DNA of 64,000 nt from Hymenobacter oligotrophus (GCF_003574965.1 NZ_CP032317.1:124001-188000), one strand, 5' to 3'; positions 53,960-63,178 are shown, counted from the stretch's first letter. Notes: generated by a model not told the origin, from the sequence alone. Translations and numbers: made by a program.

Positions 53960-55867
53960 TTAGTACAGCACCCGAAATTTAATCGTTTGCTCTACCTGCC
54001 GCAGGGCCTTGATTACCTCCTGGTCGTATTCGCGGTTCACGTCGGTAATCACGTAGCCGATGTGCTCGTTGGTTTTGAGGTACTGACCCAGAATATTGAC
54101 GGAGTGCGCCGCCAGCACATTGTTGATGTGGGCCAGCACGCCCGGCACGTTGTGGTGGATGTGAATAAGCCGGTGCGCTTGCTGTTGCGGGGGCAGCTGA
54201 ATGTTAGGCAAGTTCACGCTCTGCAAGGTATTGCCGGTGTTCACGTAGCCAATAATGCGCTCAGGCACAAACTCGGCAATGTTGCGCTGCGCCTCGGCCG
54301 TGCTGCCGCCCACGTGCGGGGTAAGCAACACATTGGGCAAGCCGCGCAGCGGGCTTGCGAAGGGCTCGTCGTTGGTTTTGGGTTCGTACGGAAACACATC
54401 CACCGAAGCGCCGCCTAGGTGCCCCGCGCGCAAGGCATCGGCCAGAGCATCGATATCCACGACGTGGCCACGGGCGTTGTTGAGCAGCAACGCGCCGGGC
54501 TTCATCAGGGCCAGCTCGGCGGCGCCAATAAGATGGGTGTTTTCGGGGCGGCCGTCTACGTGCAGCGTCACCACATCGGCTTGGCGCAGCAGCTCCTCGA
54601 GGGTGCGGCACTTGGTGGCGTTGCCGAGCTGCAGCTTTTCGGCAATGTCGTAGTACAGCACCTGCATGCCCACGGCCTCGGCCACCACCGAAAGCTGCGA
54701 GCCAATGTTGCCGTAGCCCACAATGCCCAGCTTTTTGCCCCGGATTTCGAACGCGCCGTGGGCCGATTTGTCCCACACGCCGCGGTGCATCTGCTCCGAC
54801 TTCACGGGCAGGCGGCGGGCCAGGGCAATGATTTCACCTAGGGCCAGCTCTACCACCGAGCGCGTGTTCGAAAACGGCGCGTTGAACACGGCAATGCCGC
54901 GCTGCATGCAGCCCAGCAAATCAATTTGGTTGGTGCCAATGCAAAAGGCGCCCACGGCCACAAGGCGGTTGGCGCGCTCCAGCACCCGCGGCGTTACCTG
55001 CGTTTTCGAGCGAATGCCCAGGATGCTTACGCCCTCGATGCGCGCCAGCAACTCCTCCTCGTCGAGGCCGCCGGGCACCACTTCCACCTGGTATCCTTCC
55101 TCGCGAAACAGGCGCTCGGCCGTGGGGTCGATATTTTCGAGCAGCAGCGCGCGGATGCGGTTTTTGGGGTAGGAGAGGGTCATCGGCAATTTGTTTTGGT
55201 AGAGAAACTCGTCGAACGAGGGCACCACCTCATCGGCTTGCGCCACCACGGCCGGCCGGGCCACGTTCTCGGTGAAAGCGTAGAAGCGGGCCGCCAGGCC
55301 AGCCTCCCGAATCTGGTAATCGGTGATGCCGTCGCCGAGCACGTACACCGGGGCGTCGTCGAGGCCCATCAGGCGCAACTGCCGAATTTTGCCGCCGTCC
55401 TGGCTTAACGGGTTGTCGGGGTCGAAGCCGGTGATGCGGCCTTCGGCATCGAAGGTGAAGGTATTGGCCAGCACTTGCTCGGGCGGAATGCCAAACTCGG
55501 CCACCACCGGCTCGATGAACTCGCGGAAGCCGCTGCTCACAATGTACACGCGGGCGGCGTATTGCTGAAAAAACGCTTGGTTGCGCCGGATGCTCTCGGT
55601 AACCTTGGTGCGCAGGTGCTCTACTAGTAGGTGCAGGTGTTCGCGGCGCGCAGGCAGCAACTCGATGCGCCGCCGCAACGATTCGCTGAACGACACGGAG
55701 CCGTCCATGCCGCCGTCGGTGAGGGCTTTTATTTGCGCTACTACTTGCTCGCGCTCGGGGCGGCCGCGCAGGGCAATATCAGCCAGTTCATCGAGCGCCT
55801 CCACTTGGGTAAAGGTGCTGTCGAAATCAATAACGATGTACGGAAGCGGCGGTGCGGTATTGGCCAT
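53960..55867 (-). CDS. serA: Fused phosphoserine phosphatase - phosphoglycerate dehydrogenase (SerB-SerA)
   Basis: The 635-residue protein joins a HAD phosphatase domain (about 1-215) to a full 3-phosphoglycerate dehydrogenase (about 225-635). The HAD part has YIVIDFDSTFTQVEALDEL (nucleophile and acid Asp in DFDST), SSGFREFIEPV and GDGITDYQI, as in phosphoserine phosphatase. The SerA part has VAVGAFCIGTNQIDL, the NAD loop GIVGYGNIGSQ, NNARGHVVDIDAL and LLTPHVGGSTAEAQ (catalytic His), and a C-terminal ACT domain (about 565-635) with HHNVPGVLAHINNVLA. It would catalyse the first and last steps of serine synthesis; SerC is not in the window. ATG at 55867. Confidence 0.9.
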   Translation of the reverse strand: MANTAPPLPYIVIDFDSTFTQVEALDELADIALRGRPEREQVVAQIKALTDGGMDGSVSFSESLRRRIELLPARREHLHLLVEHLRTKVTESIRRNQAFFQQYAARVYIVSSGFREFIEPVVAEFGIPPEQVLANTFTFDAEGRITGFDPDNPLSQDGGKIRQLRLMGLDDAPVYVLGDGITDYQIREAGLAARFYAFTENVARPAVVAQADEVVPSFDEFLYQNKLPMTLSYPKNRIRALLLENIDPTAERLFREEGYQVEVVPGGLDEEELLARIEGVSILGIRSKTQVTPRVLERANRLVAVGAFCIGTNQIDLLGCMQRGIAVFNAPFSNTRSVVELALGEIIALARRLPVKSEQMHRGVWDKSAHGAFEIRGKKLGIVGYGNIGSQLSVVAEAVGMQVLYYDIAEKLQLGNATKCRTLEELLRQADVVTLHVDGRPENTHLIGAAELALMKPGALLLNNARGHVVDIDALADALRAGHLGGASVDVFPYEPKTNDEPFASPLRGLPNVLLTPHVGGSTAEAQRNIAEFVPERIIGYVNTGNTLQSVNLPNIQLPPQQQAHRLIHIHHNVPGVLAHINNVLAAHSVNILGQYLKTNEHIGYVITDVNREYDQEVIKALRQVEQTIKFRVLY

Positions 55868-55939
55868 GGTGCGGGCAAGGTAGGGCAGAAACGGGTAGGC
55901 TGCCACGAAAGCGGCACCGCGGCGCGGGCAGCACAAAAA

Positions 55940-55966
55940 AGCCCGCCGGCAACGGGTGCCGGCGGG
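55940..55966 (-). terminator. Terminator of the Thr-rich gene
   Basis: GCCCGCCGGCA (55940-55950) pairs with TGCCGGCGGGC (55956-55966); on the minus strand it is followed by TTTTTTG. Confidence 0.75.
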
Positions 55967-55996
55967 CCAAGCTTCAAAAGCTCGAAACGGCGCAGG

Positions 55997-56320
55997 TTAG
56001 TCGTCGATTTTAGCTTTCGACTTCTTCTTTTTCTCCTTGATTTTGGCGTCGGCCTTGCCGCCCGGAGCCGTCAGCACCGAGGTGCCGTTGGTAGAGCCGG
56101 TGGCTGGCTGGGTGGTCGTCGGGCTGCCGGTAGTGGTCGATTCTACCGTGGTGGTAGTGGTTTCGGTGGTGGTGGCAGGCGTGGTTACGGGAGCTTGCGG
56201 CGCCGTTTGGGCCGGAGTGGTGGTCGATTGCTTGGTGGTGGTAGTAGTAGTGCTGGTTTGGGCGCTAGCGGCATAGGTACCGCCTACCAGCAGAGCGGCA
56301 AGAACAACAAACTTTTTCAT
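55997..56320 (-). CDS. Secreted threonine-rich low-complexity protein
   Basis: The 107-residue product has a signal peptide (MKKFVVLAALLVGGTYAASAQ), then a Thr-rich region of runs such as TTTTTTKQSTTT and TETTTTTVESTTT, with Pro, Gln and Ala, and a Lys-rich end (KIKEKKKKSKAKIDD). Probably periplasmic or surface, disordered. No family recognised. Between the serA gene (same strand, upstream start 55867 is downstream of it) and the divergent transglutaminase gene. Confidence 0.75.
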   Translation of the reverse strand: MKKFVVLAALLVGGTYAASAQTSTTTTTTKQSTTTPAQTAPQAPVTTPATTTETTTTTVESTTTGSPTTTQPATGSTNGTSVLTAPGGKADAKIKEKKKKSKAKIDD

Positions 56321-56505
56321 GGGGAGTGGGTTAAAAACGCTCACACATACAGGCTCCTGAAACGAAGCTCGCTTTAGATTAGCCTTCAACGATATTTCGT
56401 GCGCAAGGTTGCCAACCGGGCCAACACCACGGCGCAGCCACCGGCTGCCGCCAGGGCAGGCCAAGGGCCATTGGGGCCGGCGCTTACTAACTTGGCGTTG
56501 TTTTG

Positions 56506-57492
56506 ATGGTACCCGAACTACTACTCGCCTTGTCGGCACTGATTGCGACTGCACCAACCGCTGCCGAGCAGCCCGCCCGCACGCGCACCTTTGGGCTGGA
56601 GTGCACCACCACCGTGGGGCCGGCTGCCGGCGGAGCGCTCGAGTTGTGGGTGCCGGTGCCGCACTCCGACGCCTCGCAGGAAATAACGGCCGTGGAGGTA
56701 GAAACGGCTTACCCCTACGAGCTGCTCGAAGGCCGCTACGGCAACCGCATGCTGCACCTGCGCCTGGCCCAGCCGCCCGCCGCCGGCTTCAGCCTAACGC
56801 TGCGCTGCCGGGTTACCCGCCTCGAGCACCGCAACCCGCTGCTACCTAGGGCCGCCATGCGCAAGCTGCCCAAACCCCCGCCCGACCCCGAGCTGAAGCG
56901 CTGGCTTGGGCCCGACCGCCTGGTGCCGCTCGACGACCGGATTCGGCTGTGGGCGCACGAGGTGGTGGCCAAAGCCAATGCCCAAACCGACCTCGAAAAA
57001 GCCCGCGCCGTGTACGAGCACGTGGTAAGCACCGTGCGCTACGACAAAAGCGGGCAAGGCTGGGGCCGCGGCGACATTTACTACGCCTGCGACGCCCGGC
57101 GCGGCAACTGCACCGATTTTCACGCGGTGTTTATTGGCTATTGCCGCGCCCTAGGTATCCCTGCCCGGTTTAGCATTGGGCTGCCGCTGCCCGCCGAGCG
57201 CGGCACCGGCGAGGTGAAAGGCTACCACTGCTGGGCCGAGTTTTACACCAAGCAAACCGGCTGGGTGCCCATCGATGCCTCCGAGGCTGCCAAAAACCCC
57301 GACAAGCGCGCGTACTACTTTGGCACCCACGACGAAAACCGCGTCGAGTTCAGCCGCGGCCGCGACCTGGTACTCACGCCCGCGCAGCAGGGCGAGCCGC
57401 TCAACTACTTCGTGTTTCCGTACGCCGAGCTTGGGGGCAAGCCCTACAGCGGCCTGAGCCACCAATACCGCTACCGCGACGCCGCCGAGTAA
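56506..57492 (+). CDS. Secreted transglutaminase-like cysteine protease family protein
   Basis: The 328-residue product has a signal peptide (about 1-20) and a C-terminal transglutaminase-like domain with the catalytic triad Cys in ARRGNCTDFHAVF (about residue 203), His in GYHCWAEFY (about 243) and Asp in WVPIDASEA (about 259). The N-terminal half is a beta-rich domain of the kind that precedes this fold (LELWVPVPHSDASQEI). Periplasmic; may cleave or cross-link peptides. The ATG at 56506 is used; the codon before it is TTG. Followed by a membrane AraC regulator gene 43 bp downstream. Confidence 0.88.
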   Translation: MVPELLLALSALIATAPTAAEQPARTRTFGLECTTTVGPAAGGALELWVPVPHSDASQEITAVEVETAYPYELLEGRYGNRMLHLRLAQPPAAGFSLTLRCRVTRLEHRNPLLPRAAMRKLPKPPPDPELKRWLGPDRLVPLDDRIRLWAHEVVAKANAQTDLEKARAVYEHVVSTVRYDKSGQGWGRGDIYYACDARRGNCTDFHAVFIGYCRALGIPARFSIGLPLPAERGTGEVKGYHCWAEFYTKQTGWVPIDASEAAKNPDKRAYYFGTHDENRVEFSRGRDLVLTPAQQGEPLNYFVFPYAELGGKPYSGLSHQYRYRDAAE

Positions 57493-57535
57493 CCCCGCCC
57501 CAAGCGCTGCCTGCGGCCAAGCCCATTCCTGAGCT

Positions 57536-58744
57536 ATGCAAATTGCCTTTACCCCGCTGGTAGTGCTGTTGTGGGCCGTGGTGGCGCAAGCCTTGTTTGC
57601 CGCGGCCCTGCTCTGGACGGCGCCGCTCAACCGGCTGCCCAACCGCTTTTTGGCTCTGCTGATGCTAGCTATTGCCCTGTGGCTGCTAGATGCGTTTTTT
57701 CGGGCGGCCAACGTGTACGGGCAAAACCCCAACTGGTACTTTGCCCCGATTTACTACTCGTTTGCGTTTGGGCCCTTGCTGTACTTGTACGTGCAGAGCC
57801 TCGTCAACCACGGGTTTCGGTTGCGCCTGCGGCATGGTTGGCACTTTGGCCCCGTAGTGTTGCAGGCGGCGCTGTACTGGTGGCTGCGCTTTCAGCCCTA
57901 CGAAACGCGCAATTGGTTTTGGCAAACCGTGCACCAACCCTACACCTATCGGATCGAGTTTGTTGGCACGTGGGTTTCGCTGATGGTTTACCTAGGGCTG
58001 AGCCTGCAACTGCTGCGCCGCTACGGCCGCTACCTCAACGACAACTTCTCCGAAACCTCGCAGCTGCGCCTGCGGTGGCTGCGCGCCCTGCTGCTCGTGC
58101 TGGCTGCGGTAAGCGCGCAGTGGTTGCTAGAGGTGGTGCTGCGCGAGTTTTTCGGGCTGTATTACCGCTACGACTACTCCACCGAGTTGCTGGGCGGCGT
58201 GGTGCTGCTCATTGGGGTGGTGGGGCTTCGGCAGGCCAACATGGCGGCCGTGCATTTCGAGCCCGAAACCGAAACTCTGTTGCCCGAGCCGGTGGCCAAG
58301 TTCTACCAGCCAGAGGAAAGCCTAGCGTTGGCCTTGCCCAATGCCGCCGCGCAAACCCCGCTTGTCGCCAACGCCGCACTTGCAACGCGCCCTGCCCAAG
58401 CCGTGGATGCCGCGGTGGCCGAGCGCATACGCCACGCCCTCGAAGTCGAGCGGCTGTACTTGAACCCCACGCTTACGCTGGCCGAGCTGGCGGCCCACAC
58501 CGGCTTGGCCCCCCGGCTGATTTCGTTTACCGTGAACACCGGTTTGGGCCAGTCCTTCAACGATTTAGTCAACGGCTACCGGGTGTCAGAAGTAAAGCGC
58601 CGCTTAGCCAATACCGACGATGCCGCCCGGCTCACGCTGCTGGGCATTGCTTTCGAGAGCGGGTTCAACTCCAAAACCACATTCAACCGCATCTTCCGGC
58701 AGTTTACCGGCATGGCCCCGCGCGAGTACGCCCGCCTGCAATAG
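57536..58744 (+). CDS. Membrane-anchored AraC family transcriptional regulator
   Basis: The 402-residue protein has about seven hydrophobic segments in residues 1-240 and a C-terminal AraC double helix-turn-helix domain (about 295-400): LAELAAHTGLAPRLISFTVN, FNDLVNGYRVSEVKRRL, IAFESGFNSKTTFNRIFRQF and TGMAPREYARL. The membrane sensor plus AraC output is a one-component design common in Bacteroidota. It probably senses an envelope or extracellular signal. It lies between a transglutaminase gene (43 bp upstream) and two envelope genes (58853, 59404), all on one strand, so it may control them. Confidence 0.88.
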   Translation: MQIAFTPLVVLLWAVVAQALFAAALLWTAPLNRLPNRFLALLMLAIALWLLDAFFRAANVYGQNPNWYFAPIYYSFAFGPLLYLYVQSLVNHGFRLRLRHGWHFGPVVLQAALYWWLRFQPYETRNWFWQTVHQPYTYRIEFVGTWVSLMVYLGLSLQLLRRYGRYLNDNFSETSQLRLRWLRALLLVLAAVSAQWLLEVVLREFFGLYYRYDYSTELLGGVVLLIGVVGLRQANMAAVHFEPETETLLPEPVAKFYQPEESLALALPNAAAQTPLVANAALATRPAQAVDAAVAERIRHALEVERLYLNPTLTLAELAAHTGLAPRLISFTVNTGLGQSFNDLVNGYRVSEVKRRLANTDDAARLTLLGIAFESGFNSKTTFNRIFRQFTGMAPREYARLQ

Positions 58745-58852
58745 CCGGAAAGGGCCCACATCATGATTCGGGGCGTGCCAACAACCGAATTGGGGCGTTT
58801 GGGGGCAACGCCATTGGCACTTTTGAGGCGTTAATCTCAACCCCGACGCCCC

Positions 58853-59392
58853 ATGAAAACCCTGATGTTGGCCCCGGCTACCTGCCTGCTCGGCCTATTA
58901 CTTGTAGCACCTAGGGCGCACGCCCAAGCCGCCTGGCCCGACCGCACCCGCGTGCTGCCTGACAAGCTGCGCCAAGTGCCGGTGGGCCTCGTGCTCTGGC
59001 ACACGCCCAACCCCGCTTACCCCGAGCCAAACCCCAGTCAGCCCGGCCAGTACGTTTGGCGGCACAGCACCGCCGTGCGGGCCGACGTTGCCGATTTGCA
59101 GGTTGTGGAGTGCGGCAGTTTTATCTGGTACAACGAAAGCGGCTGGCAAGCCAACGTACGCTTATCGCCCGCCGAGTTTGCCGCCCAGTTTGGATGCCTG
59201 CAAGGCAAGCTCGCCAAAGGCCGCACCTACACCTACCCGCGCAACTACCGCTACGCTCCTGGCCAGCAGCTCTACGGCGGCGATGCCCTGTGGTACATTC
59301 TGGCTACCAACAGCCGCGGCCAGCTATTCAAAGGCATAGGCCTGATGGAAACCGAAGCCCAGCCGCTCAGCAACGCGGTCCGCACCCGCTAA
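58853..59392 (+). CDS. Secreted protein of unknown function
   Basis: The 179-residue product has a signal peptide (about 1-24, ending AHAQA) and one folded domain without a recognised family: RTRVLPDKLRQVPVGLVLW, YVWRHSTAVRADVADLQVVECG, SFIWYNESGWQANVRLSPAEFAAQF in short pieces, and a C-terminal WYILATNSRGQLFKG. It contains two cysteines (CG and FGC). It is 108 bp after the AraC-type gene and eleven bases before the YceI gene. Confidence 0.65.
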   Translation: MKTLMLAPATCLLGLLLVAPRAHAQAAWPDRTRVLPDKLRQVPVGLVLWHTPNPAYPEPNPSQPGQYVWRHSTAVRADVADLQVVECGSFIWYNESGWQANVRLSPAEFAAQFGCLQGKLAKGRTYTYPRNYRYAPGQQLYGGDALWYILATNSRGQLFKGIGLMETEAQPLSNAVRTR

Positions 59393-59403
59393 ACCCCGTC
59401 GCC

Positions 59404-60045
59404 ATGATTACGAAAATGCTACTCATGCTCCACCGCCGGCCGCGTTTGCGGGTGCTGCTGTTGCTGGGCCTAACCGGGTGGTTGCTGATGGCCTTGCGGC
59501 CTGCGGCCACGCGCTACGTGGTGCGCCCATCGGCGTGCCAACTTACCTGGACGGGCTACGCCGAAGTAGGCGCGTGGGCACCCAGCGGTACCGTGCAGCT
59601 GCGGCAGGGCGAGTTTGAATACGACGGCACTACCGTGCGCAACGGAATGTTCGAGGTAGACCTGCGCACCATAGCCCACGATAATGCCCAGCTACAGCAG
59701 CACCTGCGCGGCGCCGATTTTTTTGCCGTCGAGGCATTTCCGGTTGCTGTGTTTCGGCTGGGGCAGGTGAGCAACGGGTTGGCAGCAGGGCAGCTTACCA
59801 TCAAGGGCGTTACGCAACGCGTGGTGTTTCCGGTGGCGGTGCAGCGCACCGGCAAGGAACTGCGCGTTCGGGGTGCCGTAACCCTCGACCGCACGCAATA
59901 CGGCATCCGCTACAACTCGCGCAGCTTTTTTGCCGACCTGGGCGAGCAAGCCATCCGCAACGATTTTCGGCTGGTGTTCGACGTGGTGGCAGTTGCCCAA
60001 CGGCAGCCCGTACCTAGGCACGGCAAACCAACGTCAAAAAAGTAA
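59404..60045 (+). CDS. YceI family protein
   Basis: The 213-residue protein has an N-terminal hydrophobic segment (about 15-30), then a YceI-like lipocalin fold: YVVRPSACQLTWTGYAEVGAWAPSGTV in pieces, LTIKGVTQRVVFPVAV and VTLDRTQYGIRYNSRSFFADLGEQAIRNDFRLVF. YceI proteins bind isoprenoid or quinone-like lipids in the periplasm. It follows the secreted unknown protein by 11 bases, probably one transcript. A CCTAGG copy lies inside the tail. Confidence 0.85.
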   Translation: MITKMLLMLHRRPRLRVLLLLGLTGWLLMALRPAATRYVVRPSACQLTWTGYAEVGAWAPSGTVQLRQGEFEYDGTTVRNGMFEVDLRTIAHDNAQLQQHLRGADFFAVEAFPVAVFRLGQVSNGLAAGQLTIKGVTQRVVFPVAVQRTGKELRVRGAVTLDRTQYGIRYNSRSFFADLGEQAIRNDFRLVFDVVAVAQRQPVPRHGKPTSKK

Positions 60046-60133
60046 GCCAAGCTCGCCCACGGTTCAAAACATAAACAATTTGCTGCACCGCCTAGGTGCT
60101 ACGCCACTGTGCGCGGCCTGGCACCTAGGCGGC

Positions 60134-60952
60134 CTAGCCCTCGTGGTAGAGCTTGCCTGCTTTGTCGGCCGAAACTTTGATGCCTTTGATCATGGCCGAG
60201 CTGAAGCCCTGGTGCTCCATTTCGTTGAGGCCGGCAATGGTGCAGCCCTTGGGCGAGGTTACTTTGTCGATTTCCTGCTCGGGGTGCGAGGCCAGCTGCA
60301 ACAGTAAATCAGCGGCCCCTTTGGCTGTTTGGGCGGCCATTTTCAAGGCATCGTGGGCATGGAAGCCGATTTCGGTGCCGCCCTGCGAGGCCGCCCGGAT
60401 AGCCCGTAGAAAAAACGCAATGCCGCAGGCGCACAGGGCGGTGGCCGAGGTCATGAGCTCCTCGTTGATGCGAATGCTCACGCCCACCGTGTCGAACAAA
60501 CGTTCTACCAAATCCAGGTCTTCTTCCGGAGCTTCGTCGGTGGCTACGCACGTCATCGATTGGCCAATGGCAATGGCCGTGTTGGGCATGGCGCGCACCA
60601 CCCGCGCCGGTTGCTGCAGGTGCCGCCGAATGTCGGCGCAGCTCACCCCCGAAACCACCGAAATCAGCAAGGGCTGAGCGTGTTGGAAGGCCGGGGCTAT
60701 TTCGTCGAGCAGTTTGTTGAGCTGCTGTGGCAGCACGGCCAGCACCACAATGTCGGCGCCCTGCACGGCCCCTAGGTTGTTGGAGGTAGTGGCGTAGCCA
60801 GCGGCGGCTAGGGGCGCCAGGGCCGCGGTGTTGCGGCGCGTAAGCGTAATGCGTGCAGGCTCGGCCATGCCGGCTTTCACCAGGCCCTTGGCCAGCGAAA
60901 GGCCAATGTTGCCGCTGCCCAAAATGGCAATGCGCGGGTTCGTGGGGTTCAT
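60134..60952 (-). CDS. proC: Pyrroline-5-carboxylate reductase
   Basis: The 272-residue enzyme makes the last step of proline synthesis. N-terminal IAILGSGNIGLSLAKGLVKAG is the dinucleotide-binding loop; VVRAMPNTAIAIGQSMT and the C-terminal ALCACGIAFFLRAIRAASQGG and VTSPKGCTIAGLNEME match ProC. The ATG at 60952 is used; a TTG directly before it is in frame. It converges on the YceI gene; its stop TAG lies beside a CCTAGG copy. Confidence 0.94.
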   Translation of the reverse strand: MNPTNPRIAILGSGNIGLSLAKGLVKAGMAEPARITLTRRNTAALAPLAAAGYATTSNNLGAVQGADIVVLAVLPQQLNKLLDEIAPAFQHAQPLLISVVSGVSCADIRRHLQQPARVVRAMPNTAIAIGQSMTCVATDEAPEEDLDLVERLFDTVGVSIRINEELMTSATALCACGIAFFLRAIRAASQGGTEIGFHAHDALKMAAQTAKGAADLLLQLASHPEQEIDKVTSPKGCTIAGLNEMEHQGFSSAMIKGIKVSADKAGKLYHEG

Positions 60953-61118
60953 CAACGATGGCTATTGTGGTGGGTGCCCGCCGCAGCGCCGGTGCGGCCT
61001 TAACAGGGCGGTGCTAGGTGGCACAATAATAACACTGCCGTAACAGGGGAGCGGGCTTCAGATCAGACCTTTGCACCGAGGTTTGCCCGCTCTGAGCTAC
61101 GGGCGTAACCTAACCTGA

Positions 61119-61147
61119 AAAGCCCCGGCGCCAGGCGCCGGGGCTTT
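61119..61147. terminator. Terminator near the yetF-like gene end
   Basis: AAAGCCCCGGCGCC with its complement separated by one A; ends in GGCTTTGTGTT, directly after the stop of the DUF421 gene (minus-strand sense). Confidence 0.75.
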
Positions 61148-61160
61148 GTGTTGGGGCATG

Positions 61161-61886
61161 TTACAGGGCCGGCTCGTTTTGGCGCTGCGCGGTGCAAGCG
61201 GGTATCCAGGCAGTGGCTTGGCAGTTGGGGCAAGTAGCAGCGGCGCCGCGCTCCAGCTGCTGCACGCGGCCGCATTGGCAGCAAGCGTGCAGCCCGGCTT
61301 GCTCCACACGCTTGCGCTCCTGGCCCAGGCGCTCGGGCCAAATGGGCAGGCCGGGCTGCACGGCGTCGGGCTCGTAAAAATAGGCGCTGATGTTGCCGGT
61401 GGCCTCGATGTAGGCGCGGCGCACCTGGCCCAAGTGCTCTACCTGCAGCTGGCGCAGCTCGCCAAACAGCTCCTTCTGCGTCAGGTTTTGCTTGCGGAAG
61501 TTGTCGAGGTGCACGCGGCCTTCCTCAATCAGCAGCACCGGCGCGCCCTCGAGCCAGTCGCTAAAGCGGGGCAGCTTTTCGGTGAGGCGGTTGAAAAGCG
61601 TGTACAGCCCGGCAATCATGGCAAATACCACGGTCACGTGCAGCAGCGGCACGTCGTCGTAAAACATGGCGTCGCCGGCGGCCGAACCCAGGGCCAGAAT
61701 AATGCTCAGCTCGAAGATAGACAGCTGCCGCACGCCGCGGCGCCCCGTAATGCGCAGCAAGCCCAACGTGAGCAGGTAAGTAACCAGGCAGCGAAAAGCC
61801 ACCTCGAGCAAATAGGCGGGCGGAGCCTCGTCCGACCACAGCAAGCGCTGCCAGTCGAATGGCTCGATGGAGGTAAGCAACAACAT
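61161..61886 (-). CDS. DUF421/YetF family membrane protein with C-terminal CxxC pairs
   Basis: The 241-residue product has an N-terminal cytoplasmic segment, three hydrophobic helices (about 30-110: VAFRCLVTYLLTLGLLRITG, LSIFELSIILALGSAAGDAM, VTVVFAMIAGLYTLF), then the soluble DUF421 domain with APVLLIEEGRVHLDNFRKQNLT and LGQVRRAYIEATGNISAYF. The C-terminal 45 residues add two cysteine pairs (CCQCG and CPNC) that could form a zinc ribbon, not a usual part of the family core. Function unknown. Confidence 0.82.
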   Translation of the reverse strand: MLLLTSIEPFDWQRLLWSDEAPPAYLLEVAFRCLVTYLLTLGLLRITGRRGVRQLSIFELSIILALGSAAGDAMFYDDVPLLHVTVVFAMIAGLYTLFNRLTEKLPRFSDWLEGAPVLLIEEGRVHLDNFRKQNLTQKELFGELRQLQVEHLGQVRRAYIEATGNISAYFYEPDAVQPGLPIWPERLGQERKRVEQAGLHACCQCGRVQQLERGAAATCPNCQATAWIPACTAQRQNEPAL

Positions 61887-62074
61887 GGCGGCAACTCTAG
61901 GGCCCGGCTGCGGCCGGGCGGTAGCACAAAAGCGCAGCACCGGTGTGGCGGTGCTGCGCACTTTTACGGAGCCGCGCCAATTTGGGCCGGCGCGCGGGCC
62001 ACATTGCCGCCGAAGCGGTGCCTAAGTGGCTGCCTGCTGCGCGCGGTGCTTGCCGCACCTGGGGCCGCGGCCAC

Positions 62075-63025
62075 CTAGGCGCTGGCCTGGTTGAGGTGAC
62101 GCAAATCGGGGCCGCTGAGCGCGAGGTGCATGGCTTGCAGCAAATCCTGCACTTGCTCGGGGCTGGTGGCGCTGGCAATGGGCGCCGTGAGGCCGGGCTG
62201 GGCCATAATCCAGGCCAGGGCAACCTGGGCGGGCGTGGCACCTAGGCGGGCCGCTACTTCATCGAGGGCACTTACTATGCGCAGGCCGCGCTCGTTGAGG
62301 TACTTGGCCCCCACGCCGCCGCCGCGGGCGCTTTTCTGCAAATCGGCTGCGGAGCGGTACTTGCCCGTCAGGAAACCCGCCGCGAGGCCGTAGTACGGAA
62401 TGACGCCCAAGCCGTGCTGCTGGCACACAGGCAGCAGGTGCTCCTCAAAATCGGCGCGGTCGTAGAGGTTGTAGAGGGGCTGCAGGCTTTCGTAGCGCGG
62501 CAAGCCGTGCTGCGCGCTGGCGTGCAGGGCTTCGGTGAGGCGCTCGGCCGAAAAGTTGGAAGCCCCAATGGCGCGCACCTTGCCTTCCTGGATAAGCTGG
62601 GCATAGGCCTCGAGCGGTTCGGTTACGGGCACGGTGGGGTCGTCTTTGTGCGACTGGTACAAATCGATGTAGTCGGTTTGCAGGCGCTTCAAGGAGCCTT
62701 CTACGGTGCGCAAAATGTAGCTTTTGCTAAGGCCTTTCTGATCGGGCGCTACCTCCCAACCTACTTTGGTGGCGATGACGACGTCGTGGCGGCGGCCGCG
62801 CTGCTTCAGCCATTTGCCGATAATGGTTTCCGACTCGCCGCCGTGGTGCCCGGGTACCCACACCGAGTAACCGTGGGCCGTGTCGATGGCGTTGCCGCCC
62901 CCGGCCACAAAGGCATCGAGCACCCGAAAAGAAGTGGCTTCGTCGGCCGTCCAGCCGAACACGTTGGCGCCCAGCACCAGCGGCGCAATCGAGAGGCCCG
63001 AGCGGCCCAAAGAGCGTTGTTGCAT
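62075..63025 (-). CDS. Aldo/keto reductase
   Basis: The 316-residue protein is an NADPH-dependent TIM-barrel aldo/keto reductase of the YajO/Tas-like group. GLSIAPLVLGANVFGWTADE, the catalytic Asp/Tyr in NAIDTAHGYSVW, KVGWE with the catalytic Lys, YIDLYQSHKDDPTVP and IPYYGLAAGFLTGKYR are present. Substrate unknown. The TAG stop lies in CCTAGG. It is divergent from the deacylase gene at 63179. Confidence 0.9.
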   Translation of the reverse strand: MQQRSLGRSGLSIAPLVLGANVFGWTADEATSFRVLDAFVAGGGNAIDTAHGYSVWVPGHHGGESETIIGKWLKQRGRRHDVVIATKVGWEVAPDQKGLSKSYILRTVEGSLKRLQTDYIDLYQSHKDDPTVPVTEPLEAYAQLIQEGKVRAIGASNFSAERLTEALHASAQHGLPRYESLQPLYNLYDRADFEEHLLPVCQQHGLGVIPYYGLAAGFLTGKYRSAADLQKSARGGGVGAKYLNERGLRIVSALDEVAARLGATPAQVALAWIMAQPGLTAPIASATSPEQVQDLLQAMHLALSGPDLRHLNQASA

Positions 63026-63178
63026 AGTCGAAATCGGAAAGAAAAGCCGCCCAACGGCGGATGACGCAAAATAAAAGCAGCAACTACCCCGGCGGGCCAT
63101 GCTGCCAAGCCAGTGCATACGCAAACCAACCGGGCGGGGCCGGCCGCAGCTTGCGCGCCGCGCTGTATCTTGGGCACT

